Of a stretch of 64,000 bases of DNA, positions 44,059-54,644 are shown one piece after another. The translations under genes and the position numbers were made by a program. Positions within the stretch are counted from its first letter, which is position 1. Every line of letters starts with the position of its first letter. A model generated the notes under the pieces. That model was not told the DNA's origin and did no database searches. It saw nothing but the letters and a program-made list of their open reading frames with translations. Origin of the DNA: Kappaphycus alvarezii (taxonomy: Eukaryota > Rhodophyta > Florideophyceae > Gigartinales > Solieriaceae); contig NADL03000703.1 of NCBI GenBank assembly GCA_002205965.3, forward strand, positions 62,001 through 126,000. The letters are read 5' to 3'.

Positions 44059-46138
44059 CAAACAGGCTGATTTATAAAGTCTCAAGTTTCAAATACTTTG
44101 TTGTAGCATCTGTATTGGTGGAAAGGGTACAACTGGGAACGCGACAGTGATGCGCATTTTCAGTCTCCAGGATTGGGGGGTGGTGCGAGGGTTTTGGGTT
44201 TTGCGGGGATACGGCAAAGGCGGCTGGCAAGGCAAGGAAAGTGAAGCTTATGGTGGATGGTGGTGCGATTTGAGGGGGTCAGCTTGGCACCGGTGCAGAA
44301 TACTGTGTGCGGGAGCACGGCATGTGCATTGGGTCGAGTGACACATGCGGATACGAGGCCGCGTTTGGCCAATTATAGGCGGTGGAGGAGAAATGCACTT
44401 GTGAGGTACTGTACAGGATTATGGCAAGACAAGCGCTTGACAGTTTTACTGTAATGCATGCGGACACTGTATGGCCAGGGCAGTGTGAATTTGGAAACAG
44501 GAGCAAGGGGGGGCATCGACGCCTGTGGTTGGATGGGTATGGCAAACGTGGCCATACGTCATGTTGTGCTGGGATGAAGAGGAATGCAATGTGTGTTGGC
44601 TGAAAGGGTTGGGTTGATAACCAATCACCGCGTGCCATGCAGAATTTGGCACCCGAAAAGCTTTGGGTTTCAAGTCCGAGGCTTGTAGTAGTATCGCAGA
44701 AAGGATTTGAGGACGTGGGACATGCTGCATGCGTCCTGGTCGAGTAGATTCAGGTGTTCTGGGCTTTGTTTTTTTTTGGGCGGTCGTGGGAAAAGCTATA
44801 GCCGTTAACGGTCTCTTGTTTGCTCCGCTGACCTTTGAAATCGCTCGACGCGATGTGGAAAAAGTGATAAACGTTTGAAAGTTGGGATGGTGGCGGATGT
44901 GCTGCATCGGAAGCCAACGAGTGGCTATGTGCATTTTGTGTATTGCAAAAAAAGATCTTGTGCAAGGTAAGAATCCAGTGGCATCGGTTTCATACTCTTT
45001 TTTTCTACAATTCAAACACTCATACTAGACGGTTTGTGGTGATGAATAGAGCAAAGTTACTACTTTTCAACACTTTCTCACAAAAGGACAAAAAAAAGTC
45101 CACTTTCTAAACTACCTGCCAAACTGACAATTCACTCTTCTCCGCGCCAATCTTTGGCATGACCTCCCCCACAACTCGATCTTCTGAATAAACAACACAC
45201 GCCACTCTTTCCCTCAATACTATCATACCAGCTTATCCCTTCAAACCCCCCGCTTCCCCATTGTCCACACTCCACAAAAGTAATGATCAAATACAAACCT
45301 GTATCCAACCAACACTCATTCAACACATCCCTCTGCACCTCTGCATCTTGTTCCATACCACTCTATAATCATCCACACTCTCCACCTCAATTAAAACAAC
45401 ACCTGCCCGTATCTCGCCCTACCCGTTTTTACCCAACTCACATTTCCACAATCCCACGCCCCCATATTCCCATATTCGCCTTTCCATCCTTTCATAAAAT
45501 ACCATCCCTCAACCCCCATACACCGCCGCATATGCACACTGTCTGCCCTTTCATCGCCGCTCAACCAATTCCAGCGTCTCACTTGCATCTCATGTCGACA
45601 CACCAATTCTTCGCTCTATGCAAATCATTCCTACCTTCCATTGCCCGTTTGTCTACTCTCCGCCCCGCTTTTTGTCACACACAGTTACCTCATTCAACTT
45701 GTCCCTCAGAGACAATCCACATGCTTCACACTTTTGTCCTTTACAGTGTATCTGCATTTTTGATCTATTCTCCACACCCTAGCCCAACCCTCACCTCTAT
45801 TCCGCCTACCGCGCAAGTTACGCATACGTCTACTGAAAACGCGCCAAGCAGAGGCATTTACCTTCGCCTACTTTAAACAATAACAAAAACAGCTTCCCGC
45901 ATCTCGAAAAACCCTCTTTCGCGTTTAGCTTTACCTTTGCTTCAATTTTTCTACCGCTTACGTCCTTTCTTCACATTACTCGCCTAAAACCAAACACAAT
46001 CTACAATCTTCTTCCTACGTTCACATCGCACATGTCAATTGTCAAAACCCTCTTACCAGATAAACCCACCAGCCGCGCTAGCTTTTCGCAGTGGAGCAAA
46101 CCAACCCACAGCAATGCCGCTCACCGACGTCAAAAACC
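44059..46138. other. Intergenic region, partly pyrimidine-rich
   Basis: No supported gene. From about 45110 to 46130 the plus strand is strongly C/T/A-rich, so long frames open by chance (for example 45283-45876, 197 codons of Ser/Pro/Thr/His with no domain). The minus-strand frame 45015-44446 also lacks a domain. Confidence 0.45.
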
Positions 46139-47215
46139 CTACAGAATAATAGTCCCGGCACTCAGATTCTTCTTCACTCCCTTGTGTGGAAGCACAATCG
46201 ACTCGTTCACATGAAACTCATCCCCGACAGTCACATCTTCGCCTAGCACCGAATTACTTTCAATCCTCACCCAGCTCCCAATCTTGGAATGCCATCCGAT
46301 AATACTCTTACTGATGTAACTGTGCGCACCAATTCGACTTCCCTTGAGCAAAGTAGTACCCTTGATTCTCGCTCCCTCCCCCACCACACACCCCGGTCCG
46401 ATCACCACATCTGGACCCAGGACAGCAGTGCCGTGTACTTTTGCTGCCGGGTCAATCAACACGTTGCCTATGATGTTTTCACCCTTGGCCAACCGCTCCG
46501 GCTCCTCCCTTGCATATGCTTCCAGTCGCATAATCTGTCCTGCCAAATAGTCCTTTGGCTGGCCCACATCCGCCCAAAAGCCCTTCAGTTCCATGACATA
46601 CAGCAAGCCCTCATCGGCCATGACAGGGAAAATCTCCTTTTCCATGCTCGTCGGTCGTAGTTCGATGCGGTCAAAGATTTCCGGCGAGAGATAGTAAATG
46701 CCGGCGTTGATAAAGCGTGAGACAAACTGCTTCGGTTTCTCGATAAAACTCTCAATTTTGCCGTGATCATCGTATAAAATGACACCAAACTTGCTCGGGT
46801 CATCGACCGGGGTGGCCAACAAGACACCGCCTGCCCCCGTGTCCTTTTGGTAGGCAATCATATCCTCAAACGGATATTCACAGCTAACGTCGGAATTCAA
46901 GACAAAGAACGGTTCGCCATCATTCAAATATTTCTCCGCAAGCTTGATAGGGCCGGCAGTGCCGAGAGGCTCTGTTTCTTGGCTGGTGGTGATCTTGATG
47001 CCCAGCTCTTTCTGTTTTTCTTCCAAGAAGGCGGTCATCTTTTCAGGCTGATAGTTGACGGCCAAGACAACTTCAGTGACGCCGACTTTGGCGAGGGCCT
47101 CAATCTGATGCATGATCATGGGCTTGTTGCAAAAGTCGACCAACGGTTTCGGACACGAGAGGGTCAACGGACGAAGCCTTGTGCCGTAGCCACCGACGAG
47201 AATTAGTGCCTTCAT
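46139..47215 (-). CDS. GMPPB: Mannose-1-phosphate guanylyltransferase (GDP-mannose pyrophosphorylase, beta type)
   Basis: The enzyme makes GDP-mannose from GTP and mannose-1-phosphate in the cytosol, the donor for N-glycans, GPI anchors, cell-wall polymers and ascorbate. The 358-residue protein is intronless and complete. It starts MKALILVGGYGTRLRPLTLS (nucleotide-binding GGxGTRLRPLT, residues 8-18), then KPLVDFCNKPM, VLNSDVSCEYPF (metal/substrate Asp, near residue 110), IESFIEKPK, FINAGIYYL and FWADVGQPKDYL (near residue 215). The C-terminal third is a left-handed beta-helix of hexapeptide repeats (VIGPGCVVGEGARIKG) and closes GTIIL, where animal and plant enzymes end in IIM. ATG 47215 is the only reasonable start. 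The length equals that of eukaryotic GMPPB. TRAPPC2L lies 597 bases upstream on the same strand. Confidence 0.97.
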   Translation of the reverse strand: MKALILVGGYGTRLRPLTLSCPKPLVDFCNKPMIMHQIEALAKVGVTEVVLAVNYQPEKMTAFLEEKQKELGIKITTSQETEPLGTAGPIKLAEKYLNDGEPFFVLNSDVSCEYPFEDMIAYQKDTGAGGVLLATPVDDPSKFGVILYDDHGKIESFIEKPKQFVSRFINAGIYYLSPEIFDRIELRPTSMEKEIFPVMADEGLLYVMELKGFWADVGQPKDYLAGQIMRLEAYAREEPERLAKGENIIGNVLIDPAAKVHGTAVLGPDVVIGPGCVVGEGARIKGTTLLKGSRIGAHSYISKSIIGWHSKIGSWVRIESNSVLGEDVTVGDEFHVNESIVLPHKGVKKNLSAGTIIL

Positions 47216-47812
47216 GATAGCGTGTGCTTAGCAGTGGAAAGTAGATGACAGTGTTTGCGGGTTGACGTGAGGCAGTCGAGTTTGAGTAGTGTGGACAAAG
47301 AGAGGTGAGGTTGGAGAAAGCGAGGCAGCAGTCAAGCGGGGGGTGGACTGGGGAAGCAGAGGGAACTTGTAGAGATAGTTGCAAGCAAAGTGGTTGTAGT
47401 TGGTCAGCGAAATGGTCAGAGGGGAGGAGAGAAAGTGCGGTGATGGTTGAAATTTATAGTGATACCAAAGCTCCTTCCCCGACCGACGTGAGACAAAACG
47501 GTTTGGGGAGAAGAAAGAAATTGGGACCCTCCAAAAATAGAGCCAAAATCGGCACTTACCGGACCCGAGCATTTGGGGGGCCAACGATGCTCGAATGAAA
47601 GGTACAAATATTCAATGGAATTTTGTACACTTGTCTTGAGCAGAAGGGCAGAGAGGGGCAATTTTTTTTTGGATTCCAAGGAAAAAAATCCTCACTGTCG
47701 GGCGACTTTGTGTTTATTCAGTACAGTAGCGTACAGTATGATGGACGGCTGGTTTCACGTGTGCCATTGATGTGAGTTGTGTCATGCACCGGTGCACTGC
47801 ATGATTGGTGTC
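47216..47812. promoter_or_regulatory. Upstream region of the GDP-mannose pyrophosphorylase gene
   Basis: Non-coding. On the gene's strand the 150 bases before the ATG are pyrimidine-rich. GCGTACAGTATG near 47729 is one of the recurrent GTACAGTA motifs. No TATA box is evident. Confidence 0.4.
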
Positions 47813-48512
47813 TCATCCGAACCAATGAACAATATCAGTGACCGATCGCTCTACTGTGGCCCCCCCGATGTCATCCAAGTCCCTGAGACTATTGCTCGCC
47901 CCTTTGACCAACACGGCCTCCAGCTTTCTGAATAACACTCTCACTTTGGCCTCCGTTCCTCCGCCTCCTCCGCCTCCAGTCGCAATCCCGCTCATTCCCT
48001 CCATCATGCCCCCAACACCATCACTCCCACCCTCATCACTTTCATTCACCAACGCCACCAACAACTTTCGCCCCGTTCCAGTAATACTTCCATACACATT
48101 CAATGCACCTACCACCGCTAGACACCCCATAAAATTCCCAACCTCCGTCCGACCCCCTGTCGTACGTTCCTCAATCACATCCAGTGAATTATACATCACC
48201 TCCTGCAATTGCGTGCGCGACAAGTCATGCGCCGACGGAAATGTCCTTAAAAACAGCGGCCGATTCTAAACATCCCGCAGCAACGCAACACACGGAAATA
48301 GATATTCAAAAACAAGTCAACATCTGGTCCAAAGACGACAAACCGCCATTTGCTGTGCTGCCCCTAACAAACCCTGTTACAGCGTGTGCATCGGCAGCAA
48401 CATCGGACAAACACAGACGTACATTCTCGGCAATGACCGCCAGACAAGCCACCCGCCCGCTACCACCTCTGCTCTTGGAACTCGTAGCTGGCGCAGGGTT
48501 TGAACTCGACAT
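47813..48512 (-). CDS. TRAPPC2L: TRAPP complex subunit 2-like protein (TRAPPC2L)
   Basis: TRAPPC2L is a longin-fold core subunit of the TRAPP vesicle-tethering and Rab-GEF complexes at the ER-Golgi. Exon 1 (48512-48423, 30 codons) ends VACLAVIAEN; the donor is GTACGT. The acceptor TTTAG ends at 48266, giving a 157-nt phase-0 intron. Exon 2 (48265-47813) continues NRPLFLRTFPSAHDLSRTQL, then EVMYNSLDVIEER, FMGCLAVVGALNVYGSI, GRKLLVALVNES and VRVLFRKLEAVLV. The blocks match the family pattern CIAVI...N-P-L-hydrophobic, TSLDVVDE, YGYVTNS and FRKLH. A Gly/Met-rich insert of about 30 residues (including seven consecutive Gly) lies before VRVLFRKL. Total 180 residues against about 140 in animals. 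The gene is divergent from the NT-C2 gene at 49081. Confidence 0.85.
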
Positions 48513-49080
48513 ATTCGTCAGAATCTGACCTCAACTGCCTAGAGGCTGAGGCTGTCAAAGATAATTTAAGATAAGAAAGCAACAAAAGTCGGTTGCTTGC
48601 GCAGCTGCCAGCCTTGTTCTTATCTGTTTCCTGTAAAAATAAAAAAATCTGCTACCTACTGTCCTCTACTCATCCACTCCGAGCCGGACAACAAATACCG
48701 CATTTCCGTCCACCACGAAAGACTGCAACACTTTCTCTATACCCCTCCTCCCATCCTCCGTCCCCTCCACCCCATCTTCAATCAACCACTGACCCAACTC
48801 CCCTTTCACCGCATCACCCTCCCCCAATTATTACTCCCTCTCCTCCAACCCTCATCCATCCATCACAAAACCACACCACTCATCAAACCCACCCCACACA
48901 CCATGCTCCCTCACACCCGTACTCATTTCCCACTCTTCTTCTCCTCCCCATTCCCGCACCCACCACACATCAACCCAACAACCACCCATGCCCCTTTACC
49001 TCCCCACCACCCACGCACAATAAACCCCATTCCCATCGTCTCCACCCCGCCCCGCCCCCGCCCCCGCCCACAACTCCACC
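48513..49080. promoter_or_regulatory. Shared divergent promoter region, pyrimidine-rich on the plus strand
   Basis: 568 bases separate the divergent start codons of TRAPPC2L and the NT-C2 gene. From about 48720 to the ATG at 49081 the plus strand is almost purine-poor C/T/A sequence, which keeps several frames open; I treat those frames as chance. No TATA box is obvious. Confidence 0.5.
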
Positions 49081-50790
49081 ATGACCGATCGAGTCAAACA
49101 AATGCTCCGCAACTCCACATCCCGTCTCCACATCTCCAAACCCTCCGTCACTCACATCGGTGCAACACCCTACCGCTTCCGTCTCGACGTATTCATCTCC
49201 TACGCCGACAATGTCAACAATCTCTCCCACGTCTGCGTCACCCTCGAGCGTCGTGCAACCGTACAAGCCACACCTCTTGTTCAAGTCGTTCAAAACAAGG
49301 CCGTCTTTCGTCACACACTCTCCATGCAACTCACCTTGTTTCGCAGGGCTTGTTCATCCTCTCAGCCCACGTCTGAACAGGACACACTCAAGTTTGATGA
49401 AAAAAAGGCTAAATTCGCATTACGCAAGGGCGCCACCGATGGAAAGCCAGTCGGAAAGTTGACCTTGGATGTCGCAGAGTATGTGCGTGGCACAAATAGT
49501 ACCGTCTTTGCAGATATCAAGTTGTCGAATGGTACTACCCTTGTCACCAAAATTGAGGCCACCATGCTTCATATCGGAAAGAAGAAAAAGGCATCTGGTA
49601 GTCGCGCGGGTAGTGACGCTTGTTCTGAGATGACGGATGTCAACAGTGTGGACAATGATAGTTTGTTTGGGGATGATGACCACGATTTGGGCGATTTGGA
49701 AATTGAGACCACTTGTCCTCCACCTGATTTTGAACCAAAGCATCCGGTCAGTTCTAGTCCCGTTTCATCCAATGCCACTTCTTCGCGAACCTCCTTTCAT
49801 GTCAATGCAGAGTCTCGGGAAAAGGGAGCTACCAAGGTGGGCAGCGGCACCAAGGAGGAGGTGAAGAAAAAAGGAAAGGATTTTCCTTCCTCTTTGAACT
49901 TGTCGGGCAGCAAAAGATTGAAAAAAAAGGGTGCAAAACATGCACTCAAGGAGAGCGAAGACATGAAGAACAGTCCCTCCCTAAAGGACAAGATAAAGGG
50001 AAAGATAAAGGGAAAGAAGGACAAGGACAAGGATCGCACCACAGCAAAGCAAGCCCGCAAGGATGGGGGGCAGGCCACCAAGACTAAGCTTTCAAGCGAG
50101 CTAGACTCGCAATCTTGTCAGGTCGCTGCTCAAGATGCCGCTGAGATTGCAAAGCTGAAGGCTGAAGTGCAAGTTCTAAAAAAGGAAAACTCTAAACTGA
50201 AGACTTCTAAGCAAGCAGCTATGGATGAGGTCGAGGCTCTCCGTGCAGATCTGGAGGCATGCGAAGCGGCTTTGGAAGAATCCAAACATCAACCAGCGGC
50301 TAAGGGACAAAAGAGTACAGGGGCGCCTCAGTTGGACTTGTCCAGAACACTGCGTGACAAGGAGAAGAAGATTGCGGAATTGGAGGCACAAAACGAGAGC
50401 TTGCTTGAAGAACTCGAGGAACTTCACGAAGGTGCCGTGGATAGTGCAATGGGAGTTGCCCAAGGGGAAATGAAAGGGCTGCAGAAGAAGATTGCAGAGC
50501 TTGAAACGGAAAATGAAGGTTTGCTCGAGGAGATCGAGGAGATGCAGCAGAAAAAGAGTGATAAACGTGGAGCTGCCTCGACAGGTACAGTCACTGCACT
50601 GAAAAAGAAGATTGAGGAGCTTGAAATAGCGCTGAAACGAGAGCCGCAGTACATGGATGTGGTGAACGAACTCAAGGTTACCAAGGTGTCACTGGCCCTT
50701 GCAAACATGGAGAAAGAACAGGCCCTCTTCGCCTTGCAATCGCAGTCGGCAGCAGTCTCACAGTACAACCGCACTGCGTCTGACGAGTAG
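49081..50790 (+). CDS. NT-C2 domain protein with C-terminal coiled coil
   Basis: The intact intronless gene encodes 569 residues. Residues about 30-165 form an N-terminal C2 (NT-C2, EEIG1/EHBP1/PMI1-type) domain: RFRLDVFISYADNVNNLSHV, then FDEKKAKFALRKG, GKPVGKLTLDVAEYVRG and TTLVTKIEATMLHI. A Ser/Asp-rich linker (DNDSLFGDDDHDLGDLEIE) and a Lys-rich stretch (KDKIKGKIKGKKDKDKDR) follow. Residues about 355-560 form heptad coiled coils with three related blocks, KKIAELEAQNESLLEELEEL, KKIAELETENEGLLEEIEEM and KKKIEELEIALK. Relatives link membranes to actin or to organelle positioning; that role here is inferred. ATG 49081 is the first after the pyrimidine-rich leader and is followed at once by conserved sequence. 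The gene converges on RINT1, 135 bases away. Confidence 0.85.
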   Translation: MTDRVKQMLRNSTSRLHISKPSVTHIGATPYRFRLDVFISYADNVNNLSHVCVTLERRATVQATPLVQVVQNKAVFRHTLSMQLTLFRRACSSSQPTSEQDTLKFDEKKAKFALRKGATDGKPVGKLTLDVAEYVRGTNSTVFADIKLSNGTTLVTKIEATMLHIGKKKKASGSRAGSDACSEMTDVNSVDNDSLFGDDDHDLGDLEIETTCPPPDFEPKHPVSSSPVSSNATSSRTSFHVNAESREKGATKVGSGTKEEVKKKGKDFPSSLNLSGSKRLKKKGAKHALKESEDMKNSPSLKDKIKGKIKGKKDKDKDRTTAKQARKDGGQATKTKLSSELDSQSCQVAAQDAAEIAKLKAEVQVLKKENSKLKTSKQAAMDEVEALRADLEACEAALEESKHQPAAKGQKSTGAPQLDLSRTLRDKEKKIAELEAQNESLLEELEELHEGAVDSAMGVAQGEMKGLQKKIAELETENEGLLEEIEEMQQKKSDKRGAASTGTVTALKKKIEELEIALKREPQYMDVVNELKVTKVSLALANMEKEQALFALQSQSAAVSQYNRTASDE

Positions 50791-50925
50791 AGGGAGATTT
50801 AAACTTAATATGTTAGCCGTTTGGATTAAACGGGCGACACATTGCCGTCGACTCCCTTCAAAAGGGGGCTGCACTACATCTCCAACCGAGACACATGACA
50901 AGCTTCAACTACTCTTGTTAGTATT

Positions 50926-53437
50926 TTACATCATAGGAATGGCAGACTTCATCCCGCCTATCGCTAGCAATTCCAACGCCTCTCTTGGGCTGATATACCT
51001 GACACCGATTTTGGACTCCAAAATCTCGCTCACTGTTTTCACCACGTCATCGTCCTGAGTCTCCACAAGCCGCCTGACTGCTTCAATCACGTCCTGATCT
51101 TCCGGAGGTGCAGGAACGGAAGGCAACAGCACTCTCCCCGAGGCAATTCGCAATAGTTTGCCACATTCTGCCGATGCCGGCAAGAACTGTGCTGGATTTG
51201 GCGAAACGATATGAAAAGTCCCCACTAGAGTGCTCGCATCGAACGCCAATTGTCGTGCCATCTTGGCACATGCCACCGGCGTAAGGTAGCTGTTCGCGCT
51301 CGATGCTGGCGACATTGCATTCCGACTGCCTCCGGCAAAACACTGAAGCACAACGTCATCAAAAAAGAAACGGTCCAATTTGGTCGCAACAGGTCTCCAT
51401 ATCGTCGACGCCGTTTTCCGACATGGAATACCCCTACTTATGCCACTCAACATGTTCTCCAAATCAGTCAGTGGATTCACCAATGATTCGGACAAGTCGT
51501 GAGTCAACACAACTGCCGCGTCCGGTGCAAATATCTCCCCGAATCTCGCCTGATCCATGTAACCCGTCTTGACACAGTCAATGAAACCACTCGTGATCGC
51601 TTCACAGAGCACTGAGCAATTGGAAGAATGCATCGATCGCAAACGAGCAATCTCGCTCTCATAAAACCCACGCCCCAAAGTCTTTTCCCGTCGCATGTAA
51701 AATGGATCAATAGAGCGGTCCTCGAGAGCATCAGCAATGAGCTGCCCACAGAAAGAGGCCCGACCACCACGTATCACCTGTTCAGAGGTCGGTGCCAAAT
51801 CGTCAATACGGTCTACTACCTCCTTCAGCCTGGAGCGCACAGACTGCAACAGGGGCAACTCAGTCAACTTGAGAAACGTGGCTACCCGCTCGTCACTCTC
51901 CAGCGCCCTGCATTTCTGACTAGCATTCCCAACGTGCTCAACAATCTCCTGGCATACCAACTCCAAATCTGTCCTGGAAGAAAACTCCGGCCCGGTGGCT
52001 CTGCCAAGATCTCCTTCCTCTCCCTCCCCCAAGGCCCTACCCAACAGTCGATCCACTTCTCTATGAGCTAGTCTCAATTCTGAACTCGCCCAAGTAGTCC
52101 AAAAGGATTCATTCATACTGAGCAAAAGCAAAGATGACATAAAAACAGGGAAGCCCTCCATGCTCGCATCCTCACCCACCTTAATAACTCCCGACTGTAA
52201 TTTTGCATCAAACTGTTTCGCAGTTTCACTTGCGTGAGCTATAAGCACGTCTGCGTCAGCATCATTAGTGCTTGTGCGCAACGCCAGCTCACAGTCGTAT
52301 GCAATCTTCTCAGCAAAGACTCTGCAAAAGCCCTCTGCAAACTTAACATCGGCAGGTCGAGGTCCGTCAATCATTACTTTGCTTAGAAAGGGTGTCGCTT
52401 CTCGTATCCTCTTCAATGCAAACTCGGCAGCCCACTCAGGCTTATCAAACCGACTCGTGCCTTGATCTGCATCCTCGCCGCGGAAGCTTTCGAGAAAATG
52501 ATACTTGAATCTCGCCAACGGAGCCCTCAATATCGCAGCAATTGCCCATGAGTCAGACAAGCTCTTGTGCCACTTGGTCCTCTCCATAACGTAATCAGCC
52601 TCCCTTGCGACTTTCTGCAACAAACTAAGTTGGCTGACGTAAAAGTTAACGCTCTTAATCACTTGGTCATCGTCACCAGGCACAGGAACCTTCATAGGCC
52701 ACCCAAAGCGGCGAAACTCATTGTCAAGCATATTCACAAACACCGCCCTGGCCTTGATAACAGCGTCGACTGCTCTGTTCTCAACGCTCTTGACGACTCT
52801 CTCCCCATTTCCGTCTCCAAACAAGGCCCTCCCTCTCTTCCTCACCTTCTCTACGGAGCTTATCAATTGACCAACATTCCCTGCCACTTCATCCATCTCC
52901 GCAACGCTGCCATCCCTCTGATGCAAGGCCAATGGTCGAATAGCTTTGACATAAGCATCTGCGATCTCCCTACAAGCAGTGACCGCCCCATATTCCAAAC
53001 GCGCTGCCTCCAGTTCCGAAAAGGTGTTAAGCACATTTTGCAAAGTTCTGGTACGTTCGCCATGTTCAAACAAAGCTGCGGTGGCCCTCGCTCGGATCTC
53101 CTCTAGGCGTTCTCGTGCATCATGCACAGATTGCTGGGCCGCACCGCGTATCTTTGAGTCGGCTTTGGCACATCGCGTAGAGAAGGATTTGAGTTCAGTA
53201 TCGCATAAAGTGGCGGTATGACGGATCTCTCGCAATGAGGCCTTGGGAAATTACGGTATGTTAGATTTTGGATGAGATTACAAGAGGAAAGTACGATGGG
53301 GATGAGACGTTTATTTCATTTGACAGAGGGATTGGATTGCAACGTACCGTGTCACGGATGGATGATGAAAGGAACTGAGAGACGCCACCAGCGGCCAGGA
53401 CGCGCGCACCGAGGTCCTCCTCGGAAGTTGGTACCAT
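50926..53437 (-). CDS. RINT1: RINT1/TIP20-family subunit of the Dsl1/NRZ vesicle-tethering complex
   Basis: This subunit tethers Golgi-derived COPI vesicles to the ER (yeast Tip20, plant MAG2, animal RINT1). Exon 1 (53437-53348) is 30 codons, MVPTSEEDLGARVLAAGGVS to IRDT, with donor GTACGT. The intron is 106 nt with acceptor CCCAAG ending at 53242. Exon 2 begins ASLREIRHTATL and is open to 50926; the protein is about 801 residues. The family signature lies near residue 295: RFKYHFLESF, then SRFDKPEWAAEFALKRIR, matching FxYHF...TxRxDKPEW in RINT1 and TIP20. The N-terminus is heptad-rich and probably coiled coil; the rest is helical, as expected for a CATCHR tether. Without the intron the gene would need a TTG start at 53235, so the splice model is preferred. 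Confidence 0.9.
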
Positions 53438-54644
53438 GAGGATATTTTACGCAGCTACAGCTATACAGAGAGCAGGGACATTGGAAGACGAGGGAGTCTG
53501 TTAGCGAGAAAGTTGAATGTTGACCGTGGATAGATTAACAAATGTCCAAGATCGATTGCAGCAGTGGACGAGGGTGCTGAGAGAATGGTCGGATTTTTTG
53601 ACATGTGCGTGAAATACAAATCGCATTACAGTACAGTGCCGACATTTAATCATGGAATTTGTTTAGTGGATAACCGTCCTCCTGGAACAGCCAACGCCGC
53701 GTATCACATCTTCCACTCCAGTGATTCTGCCCACCTGCACCATTGCGACTAGTCTATTCTATGAAATGTCAAAGTTACCCGCACTGACCTTTTCCCTTAC
53801 CGAGCTCAAGTCGATTTGGTACGCTGGAGTTTTAAATCACCTTTACAATTCCAAACGGGAACATTACTACAGTAGCTGAGACAGATTCTTTCAAGAGTCC
53901 CGTTTGTCATCGGTGCATACGTACTTGGTAATAGGTAAATGCCATGATGTGCAAGCGAGCACGCTGTGTACCGTCCTGCGATAATTCAGTTGCAACCGGT
54001 GCCTTTTGTGCATGCACTTTGAACTAGCCTCCTACAAGTCTGGTCTTGTACTCATCAGCTCCGGATGGCAACCCTCACCTTGGCCAATGCTGTTTTCTGC
54101 CCCTACCTAGCTTTTAATCCTTGTTGCATAAACAAATAGACTACCTGGATGCTCATCAACATCGTGCCTCTTGAATGACCATCTACACTCATTGCAAAGG
54201 TCAAGTAGGGACAATCTCCCTGAACAATTGAATTCAAATTCAAGGATGACCCTAGTCCCTCACATTGCCCACTCAGTGCCGCCGCCAGAGAGTTACTGGA
54301 TCCAGCGAGCCGCTAGGCACCATTCTAACCTATAAGGTTCCTGGAAAGGTGATGCAAATGGTCAGGTCCAGATTCTCTTTGCCGTCTGAACAACTTGGCC
54401 CATTTACGGGCACGAATTACGCTGAATTACGGACAAGGCGTAATTCATCCAGGACAGCTGGCTATTTAAGTGCGCGCACCTTTGTCACCGGGAAAGCGAT
54501 AACCTCTACTGCAACTAGAACAATGTTAACGAGAGAACATACTTCAAAAACGATTATTGCAAAAGGTACTGTACCTCGTCTGTGAATAGCACACGTCTGG
54601 ATTGCAGGTGCATATACCCTGAACCTTTATCCTTCCATAGTGCC
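53438..54644. other. Intergenic region upstream of RINT1
   Basis: No gene recognised. GTACAGTGCC near 53632 and TACTGTACC near 54568 are copies of the recurrent motif. Confidence 0.45.

Noticed and set aside
45283-45876. 197-codon plus-strand ORF
   Set aside because: The strand is C/T/A-rich and almost stop-free by composition; no domain, and the residues are Ser/Pro/Thr/His filler.
47838-48269. Plus-strand ORF opposite TRAPPC2L
   Set aside because: Pro/Ser-rich shadow of the Gly-rich insert of TRAPPC2L; the minus strand has the family motifs and splice sites.
48593-49376. Long plus-strand frames overlapping the NT-C2 start
   Set aside because: These arise from the pyrimidine-rich leader and from other frames of the NT-C2 gene, which has clear domains.
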